Translations under genes and position numbers: made by a program | In this document: one piece after another, positions 1 to 11,340 of the stretch | Layout of the letters: the number at the start of each line of letters is the position of its first letter | How positions within the stretch are numbered: position 1 is the stretch's first letter | The notes under the pieces: generated by a model | What the model saw: only the letters and a program-made list of their open reading frames with translations | What the model was told of the DNA's origin: nothing | Databases searched by the model: none | Source: Batkoa obscura | Lineage: Eukaryota; Entomophthoromycota; Entomophthoromycetes; Entomophthorales; Batkoaceae | DNA: 64,000 nucleotides | Assembly: GCA_030770535.1 (NCBI GenBank) | Contig: JASVEC010000010.1 | Span: 992,001-1,056,000 of the forward strand | Direction of reading: 5' to 3'

Positions 1-376
1 AAACATCAAGTAAGAATTATAATAAATAAGAATATTATAATACAATAATATACTAATAATTAAATTAAATTAAATTAAATTAAATTAAATTAGGAATTCA
101 GGATTATAATGAACGATTAATGGGATATAAAGATATAATATTAGAGCAATTAAGTCAAGAACAATTAAGTACACTAAAATTTTAATTGAACATTTAAAAA
201 TGATAAGCGAATATTCTGAAGAGAATTTAATGGATGCTAATAATTTAGCTATTGTATTTGGTCCAACTATTGCTCGACCTAAAGATAATAATCTTCATCC
301 TCAATTACAACCTTTATATATGTTAGTGGAATCCCTTATTTTACAATTTGACTGGTTTTTTGATTTGGATGTTTAA
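1..376 (+). CDS. RhoGAP domain protein, 3' end (partial)
   Basis: The last part of a Rho GTPase-activating protein enters from the left edge. Exon sequence after an intron (10-93, containing a tandem ATTAA-type repeat and a TACTAAT-like branch site) reads into a block with the RhoGAP hallmark NLAIVFGPTIARP, followed by the usual helix and a stop at 374-376. Such domains stimulate GTP hydrolysis by Rho/Rac/Cdc42. The reading frame slips by one base in an A/T run near 176-182: STLK is followed by a stop in one frame while ILIEHLKMISEY continues in the next. This could be an assembly or sequencing error or a real mutation. The gene converges on its neighbour, whose stop is at 549. Confidence 0.8.
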
Positions 377-548
377 TTAACTTACTCTTTTTCTACTTCT
401 TTTTTTATAATGATCTTCTGTTCTTTCTTTTATATAGTTAAAATAATTCTTATTATTTTTATAATTAAATAATAAGGAATAATAAAAAGTTTATTCTTAA
501 TAATATTAAAATAATAATAACTGTTATTTTTTTATATTTTATTAATAT

Positions 549-1521
549 TTAATACAACACACTCACTTTAGTTTTACAAGCAATAAAATTAGGATATTTT
601 TTCGTTAGAAATGGTTGACCATTAAGAATACTAGCAACTCTATGTGCATATGCTGGTCTAGAATACCTCACTCTATACCCTAAATTTACACTTTGGTGTG
701 ATTTTGCTGTAATAAAATAAGCTAAATTTTGATCCAAATAATCCTTTTCTTTCACTACTCCGTTCTTTTTTGGCATAGTTAACTCTTGTATACTTAATTT
801 CAAATTATCTTCATAAATTAATGGAATATTTGTTGTTTTTAAAAATGAATAAACTTCATTAATATTGCTTCTAATTGGAAGATGGCAGACCCATATACTA
901 CTTCCAGAACCTTCATTTTGGCCCAATAGATTTTGATTTTTTTTATTGTTATAAGTGAATTCATCTATAAAATTAAAACTTAATTTATGTCCTGCTAATA
1001 AATTGTTGAGTTTATAATCTAATAAATAAGCTAAACTTTGTTCTTTTGTATGGAGTTTTAAATATACAGTCCCATTAAATGTATAATCTAAATCTCTTGA
1101 AAAATAATCTAAAATAAGAAAAATTATAGTTAGTATTTTCTTTCTTTATTTAATAAGAGATGATACGTAAAATAACTTACATTCTATGTTTTCAAATTCT
1201 TCTTCAGATATACTTCTACTTATCCTAAAGATATCTGAGGGTGTAACTGATAATGGCAAATGTTTTAATTTAATATATTCACTTAATTTTCCATATGTTT
1301 TTTCAACTAAAATAAATATTAGTTATTATATGTCTAATTTTTAAATTCTAATAATAACAAATTAACTTACGTTTTATTAAATCACTTTCAACAATTTTAT
1401 AATTTAAAGAAGTAATTGGTCGATCCCATGATGTAGATGTTAATTTCGTAGTTAATTGACGTGTTATATTGAATTGAAGGTTATGAAATAACCTTGGTCT
1501 AGTAAAGTAATTGAAATTCAT
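549..1521 (-). CDS. Putative mitochondrial RNA-binding (RRM-like) protein
   Basis: Three exons on the minus strand (1521-1371, 1306-1181, 1108-549) join in frame to a 278-residue protein. The N-terminus (MNFNYFTRPRLFHNLQFN, then ITRQLTT) is rich in Arg, Phe and hydroxylated residues and lacks acids, as expected for a mitochondrial presequence. Two stretches look RRM-like: one around GTVYLKLHTKEQSLAYLL with a following GHKLSF strand, and one beginning SIWVCHLPIRSNINEVYSFL. I do not recognise the family and the RNA-binding call is inference. It is divergently transcribed from NDUFA5 across about 190 bp, probably sharing a promoter, which fits a mitochondrial role. Introns have GTAAGT donors and TTTTAG acceptors. 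Confidence 0.6.
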
Positions 1522-1711
1522 TTTAAAAATACAATATTTTGAGTTTTTTGAAATTCTTTTTTAGTTTACAAATTAGAATTTCAGTTTAATAAATCCCATA
1601 GATTAATAATTGATTCTTGTTTTGATGAAAAATTAGATAATCATCAATCAATCAAAATTTTACTAAGAAATTTAAAACATCATTTATTAAATTCAACTAA
1701 ATTCAATTGAA
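1522..1711. promoter_or_regulatory. Bidirectional intergenic promoter region
   Basis: About 190 bp separates the start codons of two divergent, apparently mitochondrial genes. It is AT-rich and no specific factor site can be assigned. Confidence 0.4.
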
Positions 1712-2175
1712 ATGAGAGCCAGCAAATTATTATTTGATGTCATTAAGGTAAACTTAATAATTCCCTCATCAACCCCACTCACACTTTTCCTTTTAGGTTG
1801 GCCGTATGACCAAAGTACCAGTGTATGAGAACTGTGTCCCCAGATTAAAGGAGTTATATCAAACAACATTAACCAAATTAGAAACTTTGCCTAGCGATAG
1901 CTTTTATCGTAAAGCAACTACAGCTATTACCTTAAATCGTTATAATCTTATTCAACAAACAGAAGATCCTCAAGTTATTTTGGAAAAACTAGAAAGATTA
2001 CAAATGGAACAATTAGTATTAGAAGCAGAAGACGAATTAAAATTAATTGATAAAGTCAAAGAAATGAAAATGTAAGTTGTTTTTTAATTAGTTGAGTAAT
2101 TGGTGTTTATTTATTGATACCCTTTTTAGCTGGGAACCACTTACTGAAAAAGCTCCTGTGGATCAATATGAATAA
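1712..2175 (+). CDS. NDUFA5: NADH:ubiquinone oxidoreductase (complex I) subunit NDUFA5/B13
   Basis: Three exons (1712-1747, 1797-2071, 2130-2175) give a 118-residue protein, the normal size for the ETC_C1_NDUFA5 family (13 kDa in mammals, part of a 29.9 kDa subunit in Neurospora). Family features include VPVYENCVPRLKELYQTTL, the following YRKATTAITLNRYNLI helix and a C-terminal WEPLTEKAP segment. This accessory subunit sits on the peripheral arm of mitochondrial complex I. Its presence shows the organism has a conventional complex I, so it is not an anaerobic chytrid or a fermentative yeast that has lost it. The first exon encodes only MRASKLLFDVIK. The stop codon lies 78 bp from the convergent hydrolase gene. 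Confidence 0.88.
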
Positions 2176-2253
2176 ATCAATTTATAAATTTATTTTTATC
2201 AAATAAATATAAACAAAAAAAATACGACGTAATAATCAAACAAAATACAAGAT

Positions 2254-3375
2254 TTATTTATTTTTAAAAAATCCTTCCAAATCTATATTTAATTTAGTTG
2301 TATTTTCAATCATCGGATTGTGTCCACAATGTTCATAAAGAATCATAGTTAATTTTGTATTTAATTTAAATATGTCAGTCACTCTATCACTTAATCCATT
2401 GATAATCAACACTTCCTTATTTTCATATTTCGAATTAAATTCTTGTAATTTCATTTTATATTGATTTTGTTTTAATAAGCTTTGTACTACTTTAGAATAT
2501 GATAAATAATTCCATTTTAATTGTCTTAATTTTAATTTATCTGTGGAGTATTCTGGATGAATAACTCTATTTACTGATTTAGAATAAATACCACCAAACC
2601 GATCTAAAGTACGTAATATAGATAACAAATACCATGGATATTGAATAATCCATGGTGCTGTATGAATTCCTAACACTGGTGATATTAATATCACTTTATT
2701 TAATTCTGTTAACTCTTCAATAACTTTAGATATTACTAAGGTACCAAATGAATGACCTATTAAAATAATATTATTTTGATGTTGTTTTTGATAAAGTGTT
2801 AATATTTCAATCACATCTTTGGATATAGAATCTAAAGAATAATCTTTTTCACTATTTATAACTTAAAGTTAATTTTTAAATAAATTAATAATAACTCTAC
2901 TTACTCCTTCGTCACTTCACTATTACCATGGCCAACTAAATCAATCGCCAATAAATTAAATTCATTATAAAACTCTTCTAATTGATATCTCCAAATCGAA
3001 ACCTAAAAATTTAATCATATCAATAAACAATATCAAACCTATTTAGGATCCTCAATTACCTGTGACCCCAAGCCATGGATAAATACCAACAATGGAGCAT
3101 CTTTCTTTTTTTGACTTGGTATATCAACCACTCTTAACCTCTTCCCTCTTATTTCAATTGTTTTACTATAAGAGGTTAAAAGGCGGCCATCTAATTCTAT
3201 TAATTGATTGTTAGCAACTATTCAAGCTAAAATGAAAAATGGGAAAATGATTACCTTTAATCAACTTTTCTCGATTAAATGCAAACTCAAATTCATGTTT
3301 TACAAGATAGAAGAAGATGGAGGACAATATATATGGAAGGAGTTTGAATAGAGAGTATAAAATAAAAGATAGCAT
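2254..3375 (-). CDS. Alpha/beta hydrolase, membrane-anchored (ABHD8-like)
   Basis: Four exons (3375-3255, 3217-3060, 3002-2905, 2851-2254) join to 324 residues. The N-terminus (MLSFILYSLFKLLPYILSS) is a hydrophobic anchor or signal. The fold is typical: oxyanion segment FIHGLGSQ, then VSIWRYQL, the strand LLAIDLVGHGNS, nucleophile elbow GHSFGT with the catalytic Ser, an acid in NGLSDRVTD and the catalytic His in YEHCGHNPMIE. All triad residues are present, so the enzyme is probably active. The substrate is unknown; lipid esters are likely given the anchor. The start was chosen because the hydrophobic segment follows it directly and exon phases close. In two introns the nearest AG gives an in-frame stop, so I used the next AG. 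Confidence 0.85.
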
Positions 3376-3880
3376 CTTTTTTTGGAAATAAGGGTAAAAA
3401 ACAATCGCCTTGTTAGCAAAGAAGATTTTTAATGATATAAGAGTTATTTTGAATTTTACTTAGTTCAGAAAAAATTGCGTTAACATTTACAGTACAACTA
3501 AAAAATGGTTCAAAAATTAAAGCATTAAACTAGACATGTTTTTTAAACTAACAATTAAAAAGGTTTTTTTATAGTTGTATTTGACTCCAATATATAAATA
3601 TTTATGTAAAGTAGCATTTTTACAAGCTATGTATTAAGTGAGGTGTTTTAACTTATACCAGAGTCTAAAAATACAACAGTTTTCGAGGGACATAATAAAA
3701 AGTATTAAAATTTAGATTACTTTTTGTCATTAATAATAACTCAAAATATCTTTATTATATAATTAACAAATACATGGTATACTTCATAATAATTTTCAGC
3801 TTAAATAATCCAAATACAACTGTATAATATAAGCCTGTTTTAATATATACATCATAACTTATGAAATTGACAAATAACAA

Positions 3881-3982
3881 TACAAGGATGTTTTTTATAG
3901 TTTTGTTACTTTTTCTATTTTTAGGCACTATTTGAGCAAAAAAGCTATTAGTAAAATTCTTTAAAAAAATATATCCTCATAT
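3881..3982 (-). mobile_element. MITE-A copy 1
   Basis: Diverged about 100-bp copy. Start is AAGGATGTTTTTT; the core GGCACTATTTGAGC, AGTAAAATTCTT and end ATCCTCATA are recognisable. Strand is given relative to the GTTTAAGAATTTTACTAAC-reading version. Confidence 0.75.
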
Positions 3983-4118
3983 AATATTTATAAAATTGAT
4001 AAATAGTCCAATAAATAAATATACAATTCAGTAAATAAAAACTTACTTTTTTAGCCATATTAAAATAAGCTATGTATTAAGCTTATTATTTTAAAAATAT
4101 AATAAAAAATATTAAAAA

Positions 4119-4222
4119 TACATGAGGATGTTTTTTTGGCTTCATTACTTTTCCCATCTTTTAAGCGTCATTTGAGTAGAAGAATTGTTAATAAAATTCT
4201 TAAACACAATACATCTCTATAT
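4119..4222 (-). mobile_element. MITE-A copy 2
   Basis: Start GAGGATGTTTTTTTGGCTTC, core AAGCGTCATTTGAG, end ACATCTCTATA. Confidence 0.85.
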
Positions 4223-4430
4223 TTTATCAAATTTGTTAAAAACTTCCGACTACCTAACTAAATAGCTAAATTTAATTGTTTAACTTATAACTATTAAAAT
4301 CGGAATAAATATTTTAAAATTGTATTAAAAAAGTTAAATTAATATTTACGAAAATTATTATTAGATTTATTTAAATTTACATTAAGTTTTATAAAATAAA
4401 AGCATCTTTAGTTATTTAATAAATTTTCAT

Positions 4431-4532
4431 TATGGAGATGTGTTTTGTAAGAATTTTACTAACAATCTTTGCACTAAAATAGCGCTCAAAAAATGGAAAA
4501 GTAATGAAATCAGGAAAAACTTCCTCTTATAT
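4431..4532 (+). mobile_element. MITE-A copy 3
   Basis: Start TATGGAGATGTG, then AAGAATTTTACTAACAAT, core AATAGCGCTC, end CTTCCTCTTATA. Confidence 0.85.
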
Positions 4533-4750
4533 AAGTTTTTACATCAAAATAAGTGTTTAAACTTAAAATAATAAAACTCTAAACTTTAATTTATAACTTT
4601 TTACTGATTAATGCTATAAGGTTCTGATTTAATTTATTTACTTTTTAACTGCACTATATAGCAGAATTTTGCTTATTACCCTGTGTTAAAAATGCATTTA
4701 TTTACGTCACAGAACAATGCCTATAAAAAACATTTTTTGAATTTTAAAAG

Positions 4751-6660
4751 TTATTTTTCAGAACTGTGGATTTTTCAATTTACTTTTATAATAAAAATGA
4801 TTATTATGAACACTTGAGTCCCTATTTATCTGAAGAAGCTTTAAAAGCTATTGAAGGAAATAATGTGGATTGTTTCGAATTGTGTAGGAGTAAAAATGAG
4901 GGCATTAGCGATAGATTTAATTTGGAACAGGAACAGGGAAGATAAGATTCCTTTAACTTTAATAAAGGGGGTGATAAGAATTATCTAAGGCTTGGTCGGA
5001 GTAATCACAAAGGAAGCGTAAATAAGTTAATAAAGGATAAGCTGGTTAAAGGAAATCCAGAAAGAATTAAAACTAAGAAAAACGTGGAGGGTCCTTTTAA
5101 TTTTGGTCAGGGTAGAGGCAAAAGGTGAGTAAATAGGCTCAATACTAAGAAAAATGGTATTAATCAAATTAGGTTTATAAAGAATTGAAAATACGTGAAG
5201 ATTTTCAAAGGAATAACAAGAATTCTCATAAGTTTAATCGAAACATTAATGGATATATAGAAGAATATGATAACTATAATCAGATTAATAAGCAAAAAGA
5301 AAACGGTTATAGTAAATTCAACCAAAATGGTATTATGAAAAAATGTGGTATATTTATTGGTAGTATAAAAGTTATTCCAAAGAAAGTAAGTGCTAATTCT
5401 ATCCTTTGTAGCTTTAGTTTATCTTTTTATATAGAAAGAAACATCAATTCGATTTAATTCTATTAAGAATGACTTTGATTATAATGAATTTGATAGAGTT
5501 GAGATAAAATTAAGGAAGTTAGATGATGTCAAATACTCGGATGGGAAAAACGCTAGTATTAGTAATAGATTACATGTTGTAAGTGCTAAAGTAAGCATAA
5601 TTAGTTCATCATTGAATTTATCAACAACTTGAATTTGGGAAACTATTGCAAACCAATATCAGTATATTTACAATAGTGTCTAAATAAAATCAAAAGAATA
5701 TAAATCCTGTGGTCATATCTCCAGAAACAAAAAATGGATTGACTCATATAGATAACAAGTTTAATGGTTTAGATAGAAGCTTTTAAGAAAAAGTGAGTTC
5801 AGTACAATAGTTACATAACTTATATTGAGTTGCGTTGAATAGAATATGAAGAAATGTAAAAAAGAGCTCTTATATTTTATAATCATAATCACTAGTTGAA
5901 TTTTATGGCTTAATTTTATCATTGTACGACTAAGTTTAAAGGATCAAAACAAATATAAATACTATAAGAGTAATAAATTAGATACTTTAGCCTGGGATAT
6001 AGATAGGTAGGTAAGCTTTATTTGTTAAACATTCAGTTTATTAAATTCTATTTTAGAATGAATTGAATTGTATAAATGGAGCAAAGACAAGGTGAATTGT
6101 TGAATTGTTGAAAGCGAATGGTTTAATTTTATTATTATTGATTCATAAATTAACATAGAACGAGAATAACTTTAATACGAAGATAAGTTGTAAAATATTT
6201 TATTTATACAACTTTGAATTCTGGAATAGTGATAATAAAGTTACCAACCTAAGTAGTGGAGCACTTGATAGAATTCAATTTACAGGCTCTTTAAATCAAG
6301 AAGATACAAAGGCAAATAGCTTGTCGATCTAAACGGACTAATAATAGATAAACCAGTTGATTTAGAATTTAAAAGTTAATTATAAAGTTACTGAATCCAT
6401 TCTCAATCGAGCTTTTATGTATTAATTCAATCGTTAAACTAAAATGATCGTTGAGTAATGTTATAAACTTTTAGTGAAAGGTTTCAAGTATTTTATGATG
6501 AATTTATATGAGGAGTTCGATTGATAAATGGTTTAACATAAATTATTATTATTTTACTTACAATTGTTATTTATTTATCTATTTTGTTTAGTTGTTGGCT
6601 AAAACAAGGCAATCACATCATTTTTTGATGATTTAAATTGTAAACTTTTGATGCTTTTTT
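4751..6660 (+). pseudogene. Degenerate coding-like DNA, Asn/Lys-rich, unidentified
   Basis: Several plus-strand stretches read like former exons but are broken by stops and frame changes. One near 4797-4945 reads HLSPYLSEEALKAIEGNN, then VDCFELCRSK. Another at 5185-5457 is rich in Asn, Lys and Tyr. Local base composition is less AT-skewed than true spacer. I do not recognise a family. It may be the 5' part of the methyltransferase relic that follows, or an unrelated dead gene. Confidence 0.35.
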
Positions 6661-6667
6661 AATATTA

Positions 6668-6756
6668 TATGGGATGTATCTTTGTGTTTAAGAATTTTAC
6701 TAACAATTTTTCCACTCAATGGTACTTAAAAGATGGTAAAAATAATGAAACTTTTG
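6668..6756 (+). mobile_element. MITE-A copy 4 (right end degraded)
   Basis: Start TATGGGATGTATC, then GTTTAAGAATTTTACTAACA and AAAAGATGG; the right terminus is not recognisable. It lies upstream of or within the methyltransferase relic. Confidence 0.8.
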
Positions 6757-6856
6757 CAAGTTTAATAGAACAATAGAATGTTAATAATATATGTTAACAA
6801 TTGATTATTTAGGGTGAGTTACCAATTCTTTAAAGATTTGATGGATGAAAAATAAG

Positions 6857-7233
6857 CTTCCAAGAAATTATAAAAGAGTTGAATCAAATACAATTACAAC
6901 TAATATTCATCCAATGGCTAGAATAATTAGTATATTTTTATATGAAATAGCAAATATTTATTGTTAGTGTAATCCTATACATTTTCACGAACTTGGAGTT
7001 TTGTCTGTTAGAGAATGTGCTCGTGTCCAAGGTAATTTCATCTAATACATCACTACTAGTAAGTATAACTTTGAGTTTAGGCCTTTTAGATCAATATGGG
7101 TTCTGTAGTACTATTAAAGATCAATATATGTTAATAGGTAATTAAAGTATTTATTCAAATCCTCTTTTATTTAGTATGAGTAGGTAATGCGGCGCCCCGT
7201 CGCATTGCTTTTGCTTTTGGGCTTGAAAATTAA
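6857..7233 (+). pseudogene. C-terminal relic of a DNMT1-like cytosine-5 DNA methyltransferase
   Basis: After two plausible introns (7032-7080 and 7138-7183) the sequence reads TITTNIHPMAR, HELGVLSVRECARVQG, LDQYGFCSTIKDQYMLIG and NAAPRRIAFAFGLEN before a stop at 7231-7233. This matches the end of the DNMT1 catalytic domain: motif IX (VRECARxQGFPD) and motif X (IGNAVPPxLA...G). The conserved FPD is replaced by LLD and VPP by APR. An in-frame stop lies near 6967 and no upstream PC or ENV motif was found, so it is best seen as a dead gene. The family methylates cytosine in CpG or repeat DNA. Decay may be recent, since intron boundaries are still legible. Confidence 0.72.
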
Positions 7234-7895
7234 CAGGGTTTTTAACAAATTCAAAAAGAGGATGAAAAAACTGAAGTTCAAAAACAAAATTAATCAATCG
7301 GAATTCTAAGTTTATAGATTCGCCTTTACCAAAACTAATAAATATATCTTAATTAAAGTAAAATTCGAGATCCAAGTTAAACAAAGCTACATAAAGTTTG
7401 ATATGAATCTACCAATTGGATTTGAAAACTTCATTAAACATATTTATATTAGAATACATAATAGTAATTTAAATGAGGAATACAAAATTATTTACAAAAA
7501 TGATAAAATAGGTATTAAAAGTTTGATTTATAATAAAATAATCTATTAAATGGGGATGTATTTTTGTATTTAAGAATTTTACTAACAATTTTTCCACGCA
7601 AGTAGCACTTAAAAGATGGAAAAAGTAATGAAGCCAAAAAAACATTCCCAAATTGTATAAATTGATGTCAAAGTAATTAAAAATATATGAACATGTGAGT
7701 TGATTCCCGTTCCTCCGGCTGTACTAACATTTAATTTATCTAACGAGTTGTATCAATAGCGCTTATTTATTCTACAATAAAAGTTAAATCGTAGTAATTT
7801 TATTCATTATTCAAATCTTAATTATAAAACTCAAATGTAAAAAATGGTAACATGAAGATAGATTACAAATCAATTTATTTTTCTATTTGATTAAT
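7234..7895. other. Spacer with one MITE
   Basis: AT-rich DNA between the methyltransferase relic and the LeuRS stop. Apart from the MITE at 7549-7650, no coding signal is seen. Confidence 0.6.
7549..7650 (+). mobile_element. MITE-A copy 5
   Basis: Start TGGGGATGTATTTTTG, then TTTAAGAATTTTACTAACA, AAAGATGGAAAAAGTAATG, end ACATTCCCA. Confidence 0.9.
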
Positions 7896-10800
7896 TTAGA
7901 GATTAACCAAAGCAGCACTAGGTTCCCCAGGTAAAGAAGTTTGAGCAGCATTAGGTAAGTTTTCAAAGTAAGCAGCATCTGGATGATTAGGTAAAACAAC
8001 AATTTGAAGTTCTTGATAACCTAAATTTCTTTTAATATAACTTTCATTTCTCCTAATTGTATTCTCTTCATCAAAAGTTAAAGCTCTATTAAAAGCATTC
8101 GAACCATTAGCAATAACTCTCTTTTTAATTTCATTAACGAAAGGCATCACTTTTTTATCTGCCATTAATTTAGCTTCAGTTAAAGCCTGTCTTAAAGCAA
8201 CATCATCAAATGTTTTCGTTGATTCATTATAATATTGTTTTTGTATACCAATAACTTTTTCTTGCCAATCAGGGAAAGTAGAAGCAATATATAGAGTTAA
8301 AGATTTTGGTTTACTTGGATCAAAGGCAACAGCTGCTTTTCCTTTCTTTCCTTTCTTTTGTGAAGTAATTTCTTGATCTCTTACTTTCTTAATTGTTTTA
8401 CGTAAATATTCAGCAGATTTCAAAACGCTATCATCAATAGGGGTGCTGATTTGTGGCCATGAAGCAAGTTGAATAGATTCTTCTTTTTTAAGAATGGTAC
8501 CCCATAAATGTTCACAATAATGGGGAGCAAATGGAGCAATTAAAAGTGCTTGTACTTCAATAAATCGCATAACAAGATCATAATGCATACCTTCTTCAAT
8601 TGAAGCCTCTCTATAAATATCTCTAGCAATTTGTAATTCATAATAGCCATTCTTCAAAGCTTCTCTAAATGACATACTTTCATAAGCAGCTTCGGTTAAT
8701 TGAATTAATTGATTCATTTCATTTTCGAATACAGTATCATGGAATGAGTCCTTTGGTCCTTTTCTTAAGTTTTCTGGCTTAGCCAATACTTCTTCAATCC
8801 ATTCTAACAAAGTGTATAAACGTAAAATAGCAGTGTCAGCTGTCTTTTCATCAAAATTGGCATCTTCAATTGAATCGCCAGCATCAGCTAATGCAATACG
8901 TGTAGCATCAGCACCATATTTACTTACAGAATCACTTACTGTCATGAAATTACCAGTACTTTTAGACATCTTATCTCCATTAAGAAGCAAATGACCATTA
9001 GCTCTAAAAGCTTGTGGCCATTTTTCTTCTTTAAATAAAGCAACATGATTATAAATACAGAAAGTTAAATGGTTTGGAATAAGATCTTTCCCAGATACAC
9101 GAAGATCAAGTGGATAAAAATAATCTAAAGAAGATTTGAGAAGATCTAATTTTTCTATAGAAATAGAAGAAGATTGGGGTTTTGGTCCATCTAAAAGAAT
9201 ATAATCCCAAACTTCATCCGTCATTTGATTTACAGTAATTTGTAACTCATTTGGTTTAGAAGAATCTAAAGTATTACCTTGTAAATAATGAGCAATTGTA
9301 TAATAAGCCATATAAATAGTAGAATCGGATAAAGACTCAATTAAAAAGGATTCATCCCAAGGTACTTTAGATCCTAAACCATAAGAACGAGCACAAGCCC
9401 ATTGATTTAACCAATTTAAAGTGGATTCAAAGCTATGTCTTGCTTCTTCACCATGTGTATTTAATTGAGATAAACATTTTTTAGCCTGTTCTAACCATTT
9501 TTCTTCTCCATAATCTAAATACCATTGATCACAAAGTGCAACTACACAATCATCTCCAGAACGAGACACTACATTCTTTTCTGGTTCACAATAGTTAAAT
9601 CCAAGTTTCTGTTCAATTAATAATTGTTTGACTAATGGTTTAGCTTCTTGTACTGTTTTACCACTGTACTCCCCAATAATCATAATACCATTATAAAATC
9701 CTTCTTTATAAGCAATTTCTTTAGCTTTAGCTAAAGAATCACGATCCTTTTGAGACACAATTTTAAGTTCAGCACATACAGCAGGAGCAGTAAGATCACC
9801 ATATTGTTCAGTTTTAATTACTGGAATTGGAGCAAAAGGCTCAATCCATTCTGTTTGAATTTTATAGTAAGCTGCTTTTTTAATAAGATCTTGTACTGTA
9901 ATATAATCATCTGGAGAATCACTTGGAACGGAAGTAACGATACCAGTACCTTTATTAGCTAATACATTTTCCATTGGGAGTACATAAACTTGCTCATGTT
10001 TTGATAATGGTGCATTAACTTTACATCCAACAAGATCACTACCAATAAAATCTGCTAATTTAGGGAATTCTCCTTTAACTTTGGTTAATCCTTGGAAGGC
10101 CATATTTCTAGCTGCACGTTCAGTAATTATATAAACTTCATCATCTTTGAATTCATAAGCTCCATATTTAAGATTAACACCAACAAAACAATTAGTTTGC
10201 CCATACATAGTTTCTGGGCGTAAAGTAGCTGCTACTAAAAATATTTTTTTACCAGCTAACTTTGGTTCAGCTTCAACTATTTTTTTACTAGCTTCGGTCC
10301 ATTTGGTTACTTGAATTTTGATAGCTGTATATTCTTGTGGTCCTACACCTTCACCAGAAGAACGATCATGATCCATGCAAGGCTGTCCATCAAGTGGTGA
10401 AAAGATAGTGTATCTTTCACCGAATTTAATCTTTTCAATGGACTTCAATTTGTTAAATTGCCAACGCGCAAAAGAATCATAAAATGGATTAGCATCGGTG
10501 GTAACGAATGAACGACGCCAGTCAACTCTACAACCTAAAGACTTAACATCTCCCTAAAAATAAGAAAACAATTAAAGAATGTTATAATATTAAAGAATTA
10601 TAGTTACAATGGCATGTGGAGGAAAATAAGTTAACCAATGCATAGGATCAGCAAATTTGGCAATTTCTTGAGTTGGTACACCAAGGGATTGCATAATTTG
10701 AAATTGGTATGTAGCCCCAGTGGATTTAGCAGCTACTTTTCCAGGCTATTTAAGGTTAATTTATTTATTTTCCTATTAAGTATCAATTCAATTACTTTTT

Positions 10801-11340
10801 TTGGACTATCTTTAGCTTCAGTAACTTCCAAGTTTTCTAAAGACTCTGTGACTAGGATCATTAATAAATATTACTAATAAAATTTCTAAAAATACCTTTT
10901 GGAAGTTCAAAATTAGTGCCAAACATTTCAATTTCTCTAGCTAATTTATCAGCGCAAGCCTATTAAAAGATATAAGCTTTACTTCCTTAACCTACATTTT
11001 CTCTACTTACCTTAATTGGCATACCAGTGCAATGTAAACCAAAAGGGAATAAACACTCTTTACCTTGAAGACGTTGATAACCCATAGCGAATTCCACTTT
11101 AGTAAAAGTAAAGGCATGACCCAAATGAAGACGACCATTCATATAAGGATAAGGGAAAGTAGCAAAAAACTTTTTTTTACCAGGTTTCACTTCAGCTTCA
11201 AATAATTTTTCTTTAGACCATCGAGATTGGGCTGGTTCCTCTAAGCTACGAAGGAAATCGCGCTTACGAAACTAAAAAGGGGTTAGAAGGGTGAGAGATC
11301 AAAGGAATAAAATTACCTCTTTTTGTACACTTGCTGCCAT
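7896..11340 (-). CDS. LARS1: Cytosolic leucyl-tRNA synthetase
   Basis: Six exons (11340-11317, 11271-11011, 10959-10896, 10851-10796, 10745-10608, 10553-7896) join in frame to 1066 residues, the length expected for the eukaryotic cytosolic class Ia enzyme that charges tRNA-Leu. The ATP-binding HIGH motif appears as GRLHLGHAF around residue 57. KMSKS is present exactly ([11 protein letters not shown], about residue 710). The intervening CP1 editing domain has the expected [14 protein letters not shown] and [13 protein letters not shown] motifs. The C-terminus carries a Lys-rich linker ([12 protein letters not shown]) and the eukaryote-specific extension. The start was set at MAASVQKE because all phases then close. 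No mitochondrial presequence is visible. It is an essential housekeeping gene with several small introns bunched at the 5' end. Confidence 0.96.

Larger units (their letters stand above)
3376..4750. other. Gene-free spacer with three MITE copies
   Basis: No coding signal longer than about 60 codons. It holds three copies of the short hairpin element at 3.88, 4.12 and 4.43 kb. It also has a weak inverted pair: TATAGTTGTATTTG near 3571 and its near-complement near 3807-3822. Confidence 0.7.

Noticed and set aside
3571-3826. Possible further MITE: TATAGTTGTATTTG and its near-complement 250 bp apart
   Set aside because: The inverted match is only about 15 bp with no extension inwards and no second copy.
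7469-7651. Sixty-codon minus-strand frame over MITE copy 5
   Set aside because: The frame is generated by the MITE itself and is seen in other copies.
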